Below are positions 37,594 through 46,194 of a DNA stretch of 64,000 nucleotides, piece by piece (the first letter of the stretch is position 1; every line of letters starts with the position of its first letter). Under the pieces are notes generated by a model, which made no database searches, was not told the origin of the DNA, and saw only the letters and a program-made list of their open reading frames with translations. This stretch comes from Oleomonas cavernae. GTDB lineage: Bacteria; Pseudomonadota; Alphaproteobacteria; Zavarziniales; Zavarziniaceae. A program made the position numbers and the translations under genes. Where the stretch lies: NCBI RefSeq assembly GCF_003590945.1, contig NZ_QYUK01000011.1, forward strand, positions 648,001 to 712,000, given 5' to 3'.

Positions 37594-38616
37594 ATGAAGG
37601 CATACGGACCGGTCAGTTGCAGCCTGGATCTGGAAAGCGACGGCTTCCGCTCGGGCAATATCCGCCTGGACCATTCCAGCAACGAGCATGCGGCGGCCTT
37701 GATCCCGATTCCGATCCATGTCCTGAAAAACGGCGAGGGGCCTACCGTCATGCTCAGCGCCGGGGTCCATGGCGACGAGTACGAGGGCCAGATCGCCCTG
37801 CGTGCCCTGGCCCATCGCATCCCCCTGGGCGAGGTGACCGGGCGCATCATCCTGCTGCCGGCCTTCAACACGCCCGCCGTGCGCGCCGCCACCCGGGTCT
37901 CGCCGCTGGACGGCGTCAACCTCAACCGCGCCTTTCCCGGCGCGGCCGACCAGGGGCCGACCAGGGCGATCGCCGGCTTCGTGCTGCAGCACCTGATACC
38001 CTTGTGCGATTTCGCGCTGGACCTGCATTCGGGCGGCACCACCGGCCTCTACGAGGATATCGGCTACCTGACCCTGGCACCCGATCCCGCCTTGCGGGCG
38101 CGCTGTGTCGAGGCGGCGGACTGGCTGGGCGCGCCCCTGACCTACGCCACGGCCATGGGCGACACCGCCGGCGACTACGACCAGGCCGCGCTCAAGGCGC
38201 AGGTCGCGTTCCTGTCGACGGAATATGGCGGCGGCGCGGTCTTGAGTCTCAATTCCCTGGCGGCGGCACGCGGCGGCATCCGCAACATCCTGCACTGGAC
38301 CGGGGTGTGGAAGCAGGCCGGGGCCGTCTCGCCCCCTGGCACCACCTATGTTACGGGCGTGGCCGGCGGCCTGGTCCTGGCGCCCGAGGCCGGGCTGTTC
38401 GAGCCGGCCTTCGAGGTCGGCGCCGCGGTCGAGGCGGGCCAGACGGCCGGCTGGATCCACGACCTCGACGAGCCGGCGCGGCCGCCCCGGCCCCTGGCCT
38501 TCGAGGCCTCGGGCCGGATCTACATGCGTCGCGCGCCGGTCATCTGTCATGCGGGCTCGATCCTTGTCGCCGTGGCGCGCCCCATTTCCCGGGACGAGGC
38601 GCTAGCCCTGGGGTGA
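37594..38616 (+). CDS. Succinylglutamate desuccinylase / aspartoacylase family deacylase (DoeB/EutE-like)
   Basis: 340 residues of the zinc carboxypeptidase-like AstE/AspA family. Zinc-binding and catalytic features: MLSAGVHGDEYEGQIALRAL (His-x-x-Glu), the basic NTPAVRAATRVSPLDGVNLN, and DFALDLHSGGTTGLY (third His). Its closest known type is the N-acetyl-diaminobutyrate deacetylase of ectoine breakdown, but no other ectoine genes are present. In this context an N-acyl-histidine or a histidine-containing amide is a reasonable guess. GAGGGCAAG precedes the ATG. Confidence 0.82.
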   Translation: MKAYGPVSCSLDLESDGFRSGNIRLDHSSNEHAAALIPIPIHVLKNGEGPTVMLSAGVHGDEYEGQIALRALAHRIPLGEVTGRIILLPAFNTPAVRAATRVSPLDGVNLNRAFPGAADQGPTRAIAGFVLQHLIPLCDFALDLHSGGTTGLYEDIGYLTLAPDPALRARCVEAADWLGAPLTYATAMGDTAGDYDQAALKAQVAFLSTEYGGGAVLSLNSLAAARGGIRNILHWTGVWKQAGAVSPPGTTYVTGVAGGLVLAPEAGLFEPAFEVGAAVEAGQTAGWIHDLDEPARPPRPLAFEASGRIYMRRAPVICHAGSILVAVARPISRDEALALG

Positions 38617-38620
38617 GTGA

Positions 38621-39745
38621 TCAAGACGCGGCGGCGAGCGTGGGCGCCACCTCGCCCAGGGCGGCGAGGAATTCCTCGCCCTCCGCGCGGGTGCCGATGG
38701 TGACGCGGATGAAGCTTGTGTAGCCGGGCTCGAGCCACGGCTTCACCAATACGCCCTTGCCGCGCAGGGCAGCGGCCACGGCAGCGCCGTCCCGGCCGCT
38801 GTCGACGAACAGGAAATTGGCCTGCGACGGGGCCAGGGCATAGTCCTGCGCCGCCAGGGCCGCCGCCAGCACCTGGCGGTTCTCGCGGATGGTGCCTGTC
38901 ACCTTGGCCAGATGCGCCTCGTCGGCAAAGGCCGCCTGGGCCGCCGCCAGGGCGGCGGCATTGACCGAGAAGGGCGAACGCACCTTGTAGAGGTTCTCGA
39001 TGAAATCGACCGAGTGGGCGACGCCGTAGCCGATGCGCAAGGCGGCCAGGCCGTAAGCCTTCGAGAAGGTGCGCAGCACCACCCAGGGGCCTGAATAGGT
39101 CTTCAGCCTGGCCAGAACATCGACCCGCACGGCGGGGTCGACATATTCGACATAGGCCTCGTCGAAGATCAGCAGGGTCTCGGGAGGCGTGGCGGCGATG
39201 ATGCGGTCGACATCGCGCTCGCTCATCGCCACGCCCACCGGATTGGACGGGCTGGACAGGATCAGGATGCGCGGCCGCCGGGCCAGGGCCGCCACGATCG
39301 CCTCGACCGGGAACTGCCAGTCGGCAGTGAAGGGCAGGGTCACCGCCTTGGCGCCCAGCACCTGGGCGCAGATCTGGTGCAGGCCGAAACTGGGCACCGT
39401 GGTCACCACGGTCTCGCCCGGGCGCACCACCATGCGGTAGATGATGGCGATCAGGTCTTCCGAGCCGTTGCCGAAGGCCAGCCGCGCGCCTGGCACGCCC
39501 AGGTGCGCAGCAATCGCGGCACGCAGGTTGGTCTCGTCCCGGTCGGGATAGCGGAACAGGCCGGCGGCCACGTCGCGCACCGCCTCGATGGCGCGGGGCG
39601 AGGGGCCGAAGGGATTTTCGTTGCTGTCCAGCTTCACGATATGGGCCAGGCCCAGCCGGCGCTTCAGGGTCTCGGGGTGCAGCCCGGCGTTATAGATCGG
39701 CAACGAGGTCACCTCGTCGCGGATCAGGGCCTTGGTCGATTCCAT
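38621..39745 (-). CDS. HisC-like aminotransferase (histidinol-phosphate / aromatic aminotransferase family)
   Basis: 374-residue PLP enzyme of fold type I. It carries KLDSNENPFGPSPRAIEAV near residue 40, GNGSEDLIAIIYR, ILSSPSNPVGVAM, IFDEAYVEYVD, the PLP-Lys in LRTFSKAYGLAALRIGYG, and the Arg site FIRVTIGTRAE. It could be the biosynthetic HisC. However, it stands alone among catabolic genes and a TTGTNNNNACAT site lies 39 bp upstream. Transamination of histidine to imidazolepyruvate, or the reverse, is an alternative role. Confidence 0.8.
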   Translation of the reverse strand: MESTKALIRDEVTSLPIYNAGLHPETLKRRLGLAHIVKLDSNENPFGPSPRAIEAVRDVAAGLFRYPDRDETNLRAAIAAHLGVPGARLAFGNGSEDLIAIIYRMVVRPGETVVTTVPSFGLHQICAQVLGAKAVTLPFTADWQFPVEAIVAALARRPRILILSSPSNPVGVAMSERDVDRIIAATPPETLLIFDEAYVEYVDPAVRVDVLARLKTYSGPWVVLRTFSKAYGLAALRIGYGVAHSVDFIENLYKVRSPFSVNAAALAAAQAAFADEAHLAKVTGTIRENRQVLAAALAAQDYALAPSQANFLFVDSGRDGAAVAAALRGKGVLVKPWLEPGYTSFIRVTIGTRAEGEEFLAALGEVAPTLAAAS

Positions 39746-39784
39746 TTATTTGCACCCCGCGTCCGAATGGCAGTCGGCGTTGAT

Positions 39785-39796
39785 TGTACGGACATT
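39785..39796. promoter_or_regulatory. Possible HutC-like site before the aminotransferase gene
   Basis: TTGTACGGACAT fits TTGTNNNNACAA with one mismatch. It is the weakest of the set. Confidence 0.35.
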
Positions 39797-39926
39797 AATG
39801 GCCTTGTCGATATTCTCGTTGCGCTGATCTGGCTCGGCCTTTCCGTGGGATCAGGTGGGACTGGGCTGATATCCGCAGAAAGGCTTGGCTCCAGCTTAGG
39901 CAGAGAATATGCAAAGGGCAGGGATT

Positions 39927-39940
39927 TATGTATTTACAAA
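39927..39940. promoter_or_regulatory. HutC-like operator before the FAD-linked dehydrogenase operon
   Basis: TATGTATTTACAAA, followed by TC as in the site at 28469 (GTATTTACAAATC is identical in both). It lies 103 bp before the ATG of the dehydrogenase that leads the permease operon. Confidence 0.65.
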
Positions 39941-40043
39941 TCAAGGGGTATCGCTAAGGTTTTCTGATCTGTCGGCGCTGGGGCATGGCCCGGCCGCCGG
40001 TCGCGGCATTGAATGCAGGAAGGCGAAGGTGCGAAGATCCGTC

Positions 40044-41417
40044 ATGACGAAACGCGCCCCTACCATCGAGGCCCTGACCGCCCTGTTCGGCGACCGGATC
40101 TCCACCGCCGCCGCCATCCGCGACCAGCACGGCCACGGCGAATCCTGGCACCCCACCGCCCTGCCCGATGCCGTCTTCTTCGCCTTGAGCGAGGACGAGG
40201 TGGCGCGGGCCGTGCGCATCTGCGCCGACCATGCCACGCCGATCGTTCCCTTCGGCGCCGGCACCTCGGTCGAGGGCCAGGTCCAGGCGGTGAACGGCGG
40301 CATCTCGATCGATGTCAGCCGCATGAAGCGCATCATCGCCGTGCGCGCCGAAGACATGGACTGCACGGTGGAGCCGGGCGTCACCCGTGTCGAACTCAAC
40401 GACTATATTCGCGACTTGGGCCTGTTCTTCCCGGTCGACCCGGCGGGCGAGGCGACCTTCGGCGGCATGGCTTCCACTCGGGCCTCGGGCACCAATGCCG
40501 TGCGCTACGGCACCATGAAGGACATGGTGCTGTCGCTGCGCGCCGTGCTGCCCGACGGCTCGGTCCTGCGCACCGGCCAGCGGGCCAAGAAATCCTCCGC
40601 CGGCTATGACCTGACGCGGCTGATGATCGGTGCGGAAGGCACGCTGGGCATCATCACCGAGCTGAACCTGAAACTGGCGGGCATCCCGCAGCAGGTCTCG
40701 GCCGCCACCTGCAGCTTCCCGGACCTCAGAAGCGCCGTGCGCACGGTGGTCGAGACCCTGCAATGCGGCGTCGCCATGTCGCGCATCGAGGTGGCGGACG
40801 AGGTTCAGGTCAAGGCCTTCAACCTCTATAACAAGACCAGCTTCCCCGAGCAGCCGATGCTGTTCCTGGAATTCGCCGGCAACCCCAAGGGTGTCGCGGC
40901 CGAGATCGAGATCGTCCATGACCTGGCGCTGGGCAACGGCGGCGGCGACTTCCAGTGGGCCAATACGGAAGAAGAGCGCCGCGCCCTGTGGCGCGCCCGC
41001 TATTCGGCGGTGGCCTCGAACAAGATGCTGAAGCCCGGCGCCATGGGCATGTCGACCGATGTCTGCGTGCCCATTTCACGCCTGGTCGAATGTATCGAGG
41101 CGACCAAGCAGGATCTGCTGCGCTCATCCCTGCCGGCGCCGCTGGTGGGCCATGTCGGCGACGGCAATTTCCACCTCTACATCCTCTTCGACCCCAATGA
41201 TCCCGCCGAAATGCGCGAGGCCGAGCGGATCAGCGAGGAGCTGGCCGAACGCGCCATCGCCATGGAAGGCACCTGTACCGGCGAACACGGCATCGGCCTG
41301 GGCAAGCGCAAGTTCATGAACCGCGAGCTGGGCAACCCGGCGATCGCCGCCATGCGCGCGATCAAGGCGGCGCTCGACCCGCAGAACATCATGAACCCGG
41401 GGAAAATGCTGCCGTGA
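40044..41417 (+). CDS. FAD-linked 2-hydroxyacid dehydrogenase (GlcD / D-lactate dehydrogenase family)
   Basis: 457 residues. PCMH-type FAD-binding domain: IVPFGAGTSVEGQVQAVNGG, TVEPGVTRVELNDYIRDLGL, FPVDPAGEATFGGMASTRAS and MIGAEGTLGIITELNLKL. The C-terminal domain ends HVGDGNFHLYILFDPNDP, GTCTGEHGIGLGKRKF and DPQNIMNPGKMLP, with the substrate and metal histidines. It oxidises D-2-hydroxy acids and passes electrons to quinone or cytochrome. Imidazole-lactate is a candidate substrate here, by context. Its stop overlaps the permease start (GTGA). Confidence 0.88.
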   Translation: MTKRAPTIEALTALFGDRISTAAAIRDQHGHGESWHPTALPDAVFFALSEDEVARAVRICADHATPIVPFGAGTSVEGQVQAVNGGISIDVSRMKRIIAVRAEDMDCTVEPGVTRVELNDYIRDLGLFFPVDPAGEATFGGMASTRASGTNAVRYGTMKDMVLSLRAVLPDGSVLRTGQRAKKSSAGYDLTRLMIGAEGTLGIITELNLKLAGIPQQVSAATCSFPDLRSAVRTVVETLQCGVAMSRIEVADEVQVKAFNLYNKTSFPEQPMLFLEFAGNPKGVAAEIEIVHDLALGNGGGDFQWANTEEERRALWRARYSAVASNKMLKPGAMGMSTDVCVPISRLVECIEATKQDLLRSSLPAPLVGHVGDGNFHLYILFDPNDPAEMREAERISEELAERAIAMEGTCTGEHGIGLGKRKFMNRELGNPAIAAMRAIKAALDPQNIMNPGKMLP

Positions 41418-42427
41418 GCGCACCCGAGCTCGTCCAGATCGGCCCGCTCGAAGGGCGCAAGGGCTATACCGTCCACCCCATCATCCGCATGGTGGCGCGG
41501 CGCTTGGGGCTAGGCCTGCTGACCCTGGTCCTGGTCTCGCTGATCATCTTCTTCGGCGTGAACCTGCTGCCGGGCGATTTTGCCCAGGCCATCCTGGGCC
41601 AGTCGGCGACGCCCGACTCCGTGGCGGCGCTGCGCAAGCAACTGGGCCTCGATGTGCCGGGCTATATCCGCTATTTCCAGTGGCTGGGCGGCATGTTCCA
41701 GGGTGACCTGGGGCATTCCCTGTCGGGCGACCGCGACATCGCCACCATGATCGGCCCGCGCTTCGGCAACACCATGTTCCTGGCGGTCTATGCCGCGGTG
41801 ATCGCGGTGCCGCTGTCGGTCGTGCTGGGTATCCTCGCGGCGCTCTATCGCGGCAGCATCTTCGACCGGGTGGTGAATGTCGCGACCTTGAGCGCGATCT
41901 CGTTTCCCGAATTCTTCGTGGCCTATGTCCTGATCCTGTTCTTCGCGGTCCAGGCCGGCCTGTTTCCCAGCCTGGCGGAAGTCTCGCCCGGCATGGCGCT
42001 GATCGACCGGCTCTATGTCTGCTTCATGCCGGCGGTGACGCTCACCCTGGTCACCACCGCGCACATGATGCGCATGACCCGCGCCGCCATCATCAACCTG
42101 ATGAGCAGCCCCTATATCGAGATGGCGCGCCTCAAAGGCATCAGCCCGGCGCGCATCATCGTCCAGCACGCCCTGCCCAATGCGCTGGCCCCGATCATCA
42201 ATGTGATCGTGGTCAATATCGCTTACCTCATCGTCGGCGTGGTCCTGGTCGAGGTGGTGTTCGTCTATCCGGGCCTGGGGCAGTTGCTGGTCGACTCCGT
42301 CTCCAAGCGCGACCTGCCGGTGGTCCAGGCGGCCAGCCTCATCTTCGCCGCGACCTATATCCTGCTCAACCTGCTGGCCGACGTGCTGGCGATCCTGAGC
42401 AACCCCCGCCTGCTGCATCCGCGCTGA
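41414..42427 (+). CDS. ABC transporter permease, DppB class
   Basis: 337 residues with six hydrophobic segments. The N-terminal MVARRLGLGLLTLVLVSLII and FFGVNLLPGDFAQAILGQSA are typical DppB. The EAA-like loop reads YIEMARLKGISPARIIVQHA, then LPNALAPIINVIVVN. The GTG start at 41414 overlaps the upstream stop; an ATG at 41489 would give the more usual N-terminus. It is the membrane part of the peptide-class importer whose binding protein is probably at 28546. Confidence 0.92.
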   Translation: MSAPELVQIGPLEGRKGYTVHPIIRMVARRLGLGLLTLVLVSLIIFFGVNLLPGDFAQAILGQSATPDSVAALRKQLGLDVPGYIRYFQWLGGMFQGDLGHSLSGDRDIATMIGPRFGNTMFLAVYAAVIAVPLSVVLGILAALYRGSIFDRVVNVATLSAISFPEFFVAYVLILFFAVQAGLFPSLAEVSPGMALIDRLYVCFMPAVTLTLVTTAHMMRMTRAAIINLMSSPYIEMARLKGISPARIIVQHALPNALAPIINVIVVNIAYLIVGVVLVEVVFVYPGLGQLLVDSVSKRDLPVVQAASLIFAATYILLNLLADVLAILSNPRLLHPR

Positions 42428-42438
42428 GGGGGACAGGC

Positions 42439-43257
42439 ATGCTCAAGCTCCTCCGCCAGGCCCCGCCCACCGCGCTGTTCGGGCTGTTCGTCATCACCGT
42501 CTATCTGGTCGTGGCGATCTTCGCGCCGCTGATCGCGCCTTACGGCGAATCCCAGATCGTCAGCAGCCAGTACGATCCCTGGGGCGGCGACTTCTGGCTG
42601 GGTACCGACAATGTCGGCCGTGACATGTTCAGTCGCATCATCTACGGCGCGCGCAACACCATTGGCCTGGCCTTCTCGATCACCCTGCTGTCCTTCACCG
42701 TCGGCGGCCTGCTGGGCATGCTGGCGGCGGTCTATGGCCGCTGGGTCGACACGGTGTTGAGCTGGGTGGTCGATATCCTGATGGCGATCCCGCAGCTCAT
42801 CTTCGCGCTGCTCCTGCTCACCATTCTGGGCACCTCGGTGCCGGTGCTGATCGGGATCATCGCGCTCTTGGACTCGACGCGGGTCTATCGCTTGACACGC
42901 TCTGTCGCCATGAATGTGGTGGTGCTCGATTTCGTCGAGGCGGCGCGCCTGCGGGGCGAGGGCCTGTGGTGGATCATCAGGCGGGAGGTACTGCCCAATG
43001 TCCTGCCGCCCCTGATCGCCGAATTCGGCATCCGTTTCTGCTTCGTCTTCCTGTTCATCTCCGCCCTGTCGTTCCTGGGGCTGGGGATTCAGCCGCCCTC
43101 GGCCGACTGGGGCTCCATGGTGCGTGACAACTCGACCCTGATCACCTTCGGCGACATCACCCCGGTGCTGCCCGGCATGGCCATCGCCCTGCTGACCATC
43201 GCGGTGAATTTCGTGGTCGACTGGATGCTGCACAAGGCCAGCGGGGCACGGGCATGA
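42439..43257 (+). CDS. ABC transporter permease, DppC class
   Basis: 272 residues with hydrophobic segments typical of DppC. Landmarks: FWLGTDNVGRDMFSRIIYGA, the coupling loop DFVEAARLRGEGLWWIIRRE then VLPNVLPPLIAEFGIRF, and SALSFLGLGIQPPSADWGSM. GAGGGGGACAGG is the ribosome binding site. Its stop overlaps the ATPase start (ATGA). Confidence 0.94.
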   Translation: MLKLLRQAPPTALFGLFVITVYLVVAIFAPLIAPYGESQIVSSQYDPWGGDFWLGTDNVGRDMFSRIIYGARNTIGLAFSITLLSFTVGGLLGMLAAVYGRWVDTVLSWVVDILMAIPQLIFALLLLTILGTSVPVLIGIIALLDSTRVYRLTRSVAMNVVVLDFVEAARLRGEGLWWIIRREVLPNVLPPLIAEFGIRFCFVFLFISALSFLGLGIQPPSADWGSMVRDNSTLITFGDITPVLPGMAIALLTIAVNFVVDWMLHKASGARA

Positions 43258-44885
43258 GCAAGCCGGTGGCCAAGCGGGGCGATACCCTTCTCACCATCCG
43301 CGGCCTGCATATCGAGGCGCGCACCAGCGAGGGTGCCTGGACCGAGATCGTCCATGGCGTCGACCTGGATCTGCGCCGGGGCGAGGTGCTGGGCCTGATC
43401 GGCGAATCCGGGGCCGGCAAGTCGACCATCGGCCTCGCCGCCATGGGCTTTGCCCGTGACGGCTGCCGTATCACAAGGGGCAGCATCGTCTTCGACGGTA
43501 CCGACCTTGCCACCGCCGGCGAGAAGCAGAAGCGCGGCATTCGCGGCGCCCGCATCGCCTATGTCGCGCAATCGGCCGCGGCCGCCTTCAACCCGGCCCA
43601 CCGCCTGATCGACCAGTTCGCCGAGGGCCCGGTGCGCCACGGCGTGAAGTCGCGCGCGCAATCCTACGCCGATGCCATCGACCTCTATCGCCGCATGCAG
43701 TTGCCGGAGCCGGAGACCATCGGCTTCCGCTATCCCCACCAGGTCTCCGGCGGGCAGTTGCAGCGGGCGATGACGGCGATGGCCATGGCCTGCCGGCCCG
43801 ACCTGATCATTTTCGACGAACCCACGACCGCGCTGGACGTCACCACCCAGATCGAGGTGCTGGCCTCGATCAAGGATATTGTGCGCCAGTTCCACACCGC
43901 CGCCATCTACATCACCCACGACCTCGCCGTGGTGGCCCAGATGGCCGACCGGATCAAGGTGCTGCAATACGGCCGCGAGGTGGAAGAGGCCGAGGCGGCC
44001 ACCATGCTGGCGGCGCCCAGGGAGACCTATACCCGGTCGCTGTGGGCGGTGCGCGGAATCGAGAAGGATGTGGCGCCCCAGCCTGTCACCGCCCCGGTCC
44101 TGTCGGTCCAGAATGTCACCGCCAGCTATGGCAAGGGGTTCAGGGTCCTGGAGGAGGTCTCGCTCGACGTTCACCTGGGCCGTACCGTCGCGGTGGTGGG
44201 CGAGTCCGGCTCGGGCAAGTCCACCATGGCCCGCGTCGTCTCCGGCCTGCTGCCGCCGTCGAGCGGGCAGGTGCTGCTGGACGGCAACCCCCTGCCGCCT
44301 GCCTTGCGCCAGCGCAGCCGGGCCCAGCGCCAGCGCATCCAGATGATCTACCAGATGGCCGACACGGCGCTGAACCCGCGCCAGCGGATCAAGGAAATCA
44401 TCGGCCGGCCGGTGCAGTTCTATCTGGGCCTGGGCAGGGACGAGGTGACGCGGCGCGTCGCCGACCTGCTCGAGATGATCGAACTGCCCAAGGCCTATGC
44501 CGATCGCTATCCCGGCGAATTGTCGGGCGGGCAGAAGCAGCGCATCGGCATCGCCCGGGCCCTGGCCGCCAATCCCGAGATCGTCATCTGCGACGAGGTG
44601 ACCTCCGCCCTCGACCAGTTGGTCGCCGAGGGCATTCTCAAGCTGCTGATGCGCCTGCAGCGGGAGTTGAAGCTCTCCTACGTCTTCATCACCCACGAAC
44701 TCTCGACCGTCCGGGCGATCGCCGACGATATCGTGGTGATGCACCGGGGCCGGGTGGTCGACGCCGGTTCCAAGCAGGCGGTGCTGTCGCCGCCGTTCCA
44801 CGACTATACCGCCAGGCTGCTGGCCTCCGTCCCTGAGATGGATACCCACTGGCTCGACAAGCTGCTGGCCGCGCGGGCGTCATGA
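43254..44885 (+). CDS. Fused double ABC ATPase (DppD-DppF type)
   Basis: 543 residues holding two nucleotide-binding domains. First: Walker [15 protein letters not shown], signature [12 protein letters not shown], Walker [13 protein letters not shown]. Second: Walker [15 protein letters not shown], signature [20 protein letters not shown], and [11 protein letters not shown]. The second Walker B has Cys-Asp-Glu as is common in DppF. A separate DppD and DppF are the norm; the fusion gives a single-chain ATPase for the importer. Confidence 0.94.
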   Translation: MSKPVAKRGDTLLTIRGLHIEARTSEGAWTEIVHGVDLDLRRGEVLGLIGESGAGKSTIGLAAMGFARDGCRITRGSIVFDGTDLATAGEKQKRGIRGARIAYVAQSAAAAFNPAHRLIDQFAEGPVRHGVKSRAQSYADAIDLYRRMQLPEPETIGFRYPHQVSGGQLQRAMTAMAMACRPDLIIFDEPTTALDVTTQIEVLASIKDIVRQFHTAAIYITHDLAVVAQMADRIKVLQYGREVEEAEAATMLAAPRETYTRSLWAVRGIEKDVAPQPVTAPVLSVQNVTASYGKGFRVLEEVSLDVHLGRTVAVVGESGSGKSTMARVVSGLLPPSSGQVLLDGNPLPPALRQRSRAQRQRIQMIYQMADTALNPRQRIKEIIGRPVQFYLGLGRDEVTRRVADLLEMIELPKAYADRYPGELSGGQKQRIGIARALAANPEIVICDEVTSALDQLVAEGILKLLMRLQRELKLSYVFITHELSTVRAIADDIVVMHRGRVVDAGSKQAVLSPPFHDYTARLLASVPEMDTHWLDKLLAARAS

Positions 44886-45340
44886 CCATCGAGATCCTGG
44901 TCGACGCCGATGCTTGTCCCGTGAAGGCCGAGGTCTACAAGGTCGCCGAGCGTTACGGGGTCAAGGTGATCGTGGTCGCCAACAGCTTCATCAACCTGCC
45001 GCGCAATCCCCTGTTCGAACGGGTGACCGTGGGCGACGGCTTCGATGCGGCCGACGACTGGATCGCCGAACACGCGACACCCCGGTCCATCGTCATCACC
45101 GCCGACGTGCCGCTGGCCGACCGGGCCGTGAAGGCGGGCGCCCAGGTCATCGGCCCCACCGGCAAGACCTTCACGGAAAGCTCGATCGGCATGGCGCTGG
45201 CGACCCGCAACCTGATGACCGAATTGCGCGCCGCGGGCGAGCAGACCAGCGGCCCGCGGCCGTTTTCCCCCAAGGACCGTTCGGCCTTCCTTTCGGCACT
45301 CGATCAGGCGATAAACCGGCTCAAGCGCAGCAAGGGGTGA
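44882..45340 (+). CDS. YaiI/YqxD family (DUF188) protein
   Basis: 152 residues: [54 protein letters not shown] and a C-terminal [20 protein letters not shown]. The fold is PIN/NYN-like with conserved Asp residues, so a nuclease role has been proposed for the family. It overlaps the ATPase gene by ATGA; its link to transport is not obvious. Confidence 0.9.
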   Translation: MTIEILVDADACPVKAEVYKVAERYGVKVIVVANSFINLPRNPLFERVTVGDGFDAADDWIAEHATPRSIVITADVPLADRAVKAGAQVIGPTGKTFTESSIGMALATRNLMTELRAAGEQTSGPRPFSPKDRSAFLSALDQAINRLKRSKG

Positions 45341-45345
45341 ATGCC

Positions 45346-45729
45346 ATGACACGGCGCCTGATCTCGTCTGGTTCGACTTTCGAGGCCCAGATCGGCTATT
45401 CCCGCGCGGTGGTCCAGGGCGACTGGGTCTTCGTCTCCGGCACCACCGGCTTCGACTATGCGACCATGACCATCGGTGACGATGTCGCCATCCAGTGCGA
45501 ACAGGTGATGCGCAACATCGATGCCGCGCTGAAGGAGGCGGGGGCCACTATGGCCGATGTGGTCCGCGTCCACTACTACTTGCCCGACCCGCAGGATTTT
45601 CCCGCCTGCTGGCCGATCCTGCAACGCTGGTTCGGCACCGTCCGCCCCGCCGCGACCATGCTGGCCACCGGCCTCGCCGATCCCCGCATGAAGATCGAGA
45701 TCGAGGTTACGGCCCTGAAGGCGAGCTGA
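45346..45729 (+). CDS. RidA/YjgF family protein
   Basis: 127 residues of the RidA superfamily, which hydrolyses reactive enamines/imines formed by amino acid enzymes. Visible: YSRAVVQGDWVFVSGTTGFD, QCEQVMRNIDAALKEAGATM, and the C-terminal PAATMLATGLADPRMKIEIE. It follows the transporter operon by 5 bases. Imine clearance would fit an oxidative or deaminating pathway upstream, but the subfamily is not certain. Its 3' end overlaps the convergent MerR gene by 23 bp. Confidence 0.87.
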   Translation: MTRRLISSGSTFEAQIGYSRAVVQGDWVFVSGTTGFDYATMTIGDDVAIQCEQVMRNIDAALKEAGATMADVVRVHYYLPDPQDFPACWPILQRWFGTVRPAATMLATGLADPRMKIEIEVTALKAS

Positions 45730-46123
45730 TCCCCGCCGGCAACGCCGCCAGGGCTACGCCGCCGCCTGCGCGCGCGACCCTCTCGGGATGGAGATTGTCC
45801 AGCATGTCCGCCAGTTTCGCGCGCAAGGCGGTCACCTGGGCCAGATGGGCGTCGACCTCGGCCAGCTTCTGGCGCAGCAGGGCCCTGGCGTCGGTGCAAC
45901 TGGGCAAGGCGCTGCCACCCCGGCCGCTGGCCTTGATCTCGGCCAACGAAAAGCCCAGCGCCTGAGCCTGGGTCAGGAACAGAAGCAACTCGACCATCGA
46001 CTCCGGGTAGTCGCGATAGCCGTTGGCCGCGCGGGCGGCCGGCGCGATCACGCCGTGGGCCTCGTAGAAGCGGATGCGCGAGGTGGAAAGCCCCGTCGCC
46101 TTGGCTAGGTCGCCGATCTTCAT
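45707..46123 (-). CDS. MerR-family transcriptional regulator
   Basis: 138 residues. MKIGDLAKATGLSTSRIRFY and EAHGVIAPAARAANGYRDYP form the MerR winged helix; a coiled-coil region follows (LLRQKLAEVDAHLAQVTALR). One Cys (SCTDAR) could sense a ligand. Divergent from an old yellow enzyme homologue, as in many xenobiotic or reactive-electrophile responses. Confidence 0.88.
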   Translation of the reverse strand: MKIGDLAKATGLSTSRIRFYEAHGVIAPAARAANGYRDYPESMVELLLFLTQAQALGFSLAEIKASGRGGSALPSCTDARALLRQKLAEVDAHLAQVTALRAKLADMLDNLHPERVARAGGGVALAALPAGISSPSGP

Positions 46124-46129
46124 TACCGC

Positions 46130-46161
46130 TTGACCTTAAACTTAGGTTGAAGGTGTAGAAG
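46130..46161 (+). promoter_or_regulatory. MerR-type promoter with a long spacer
   Basis: TTGACC (46130-46135) and TAGAAG (46156-46161) are 20 bp apart, the over-long spacing typical of MerR-activated promoters. The spacer holds the dyad ACCT-N7-AGGT (46133-46147). It would drive the oxidoreductase gene. Confidence 0.65.
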
Positions 46162-46194
46162 CATCCATCGATCGGTTCCCGAGGTCAATCGCCA

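Noticed and set aside
37594-38616. Ectoine degradation gene doeB
   Set aside because: The fold matches, but no doeA, doeC, doeD or ectoine transporter is nearby, so only the family is claimed.
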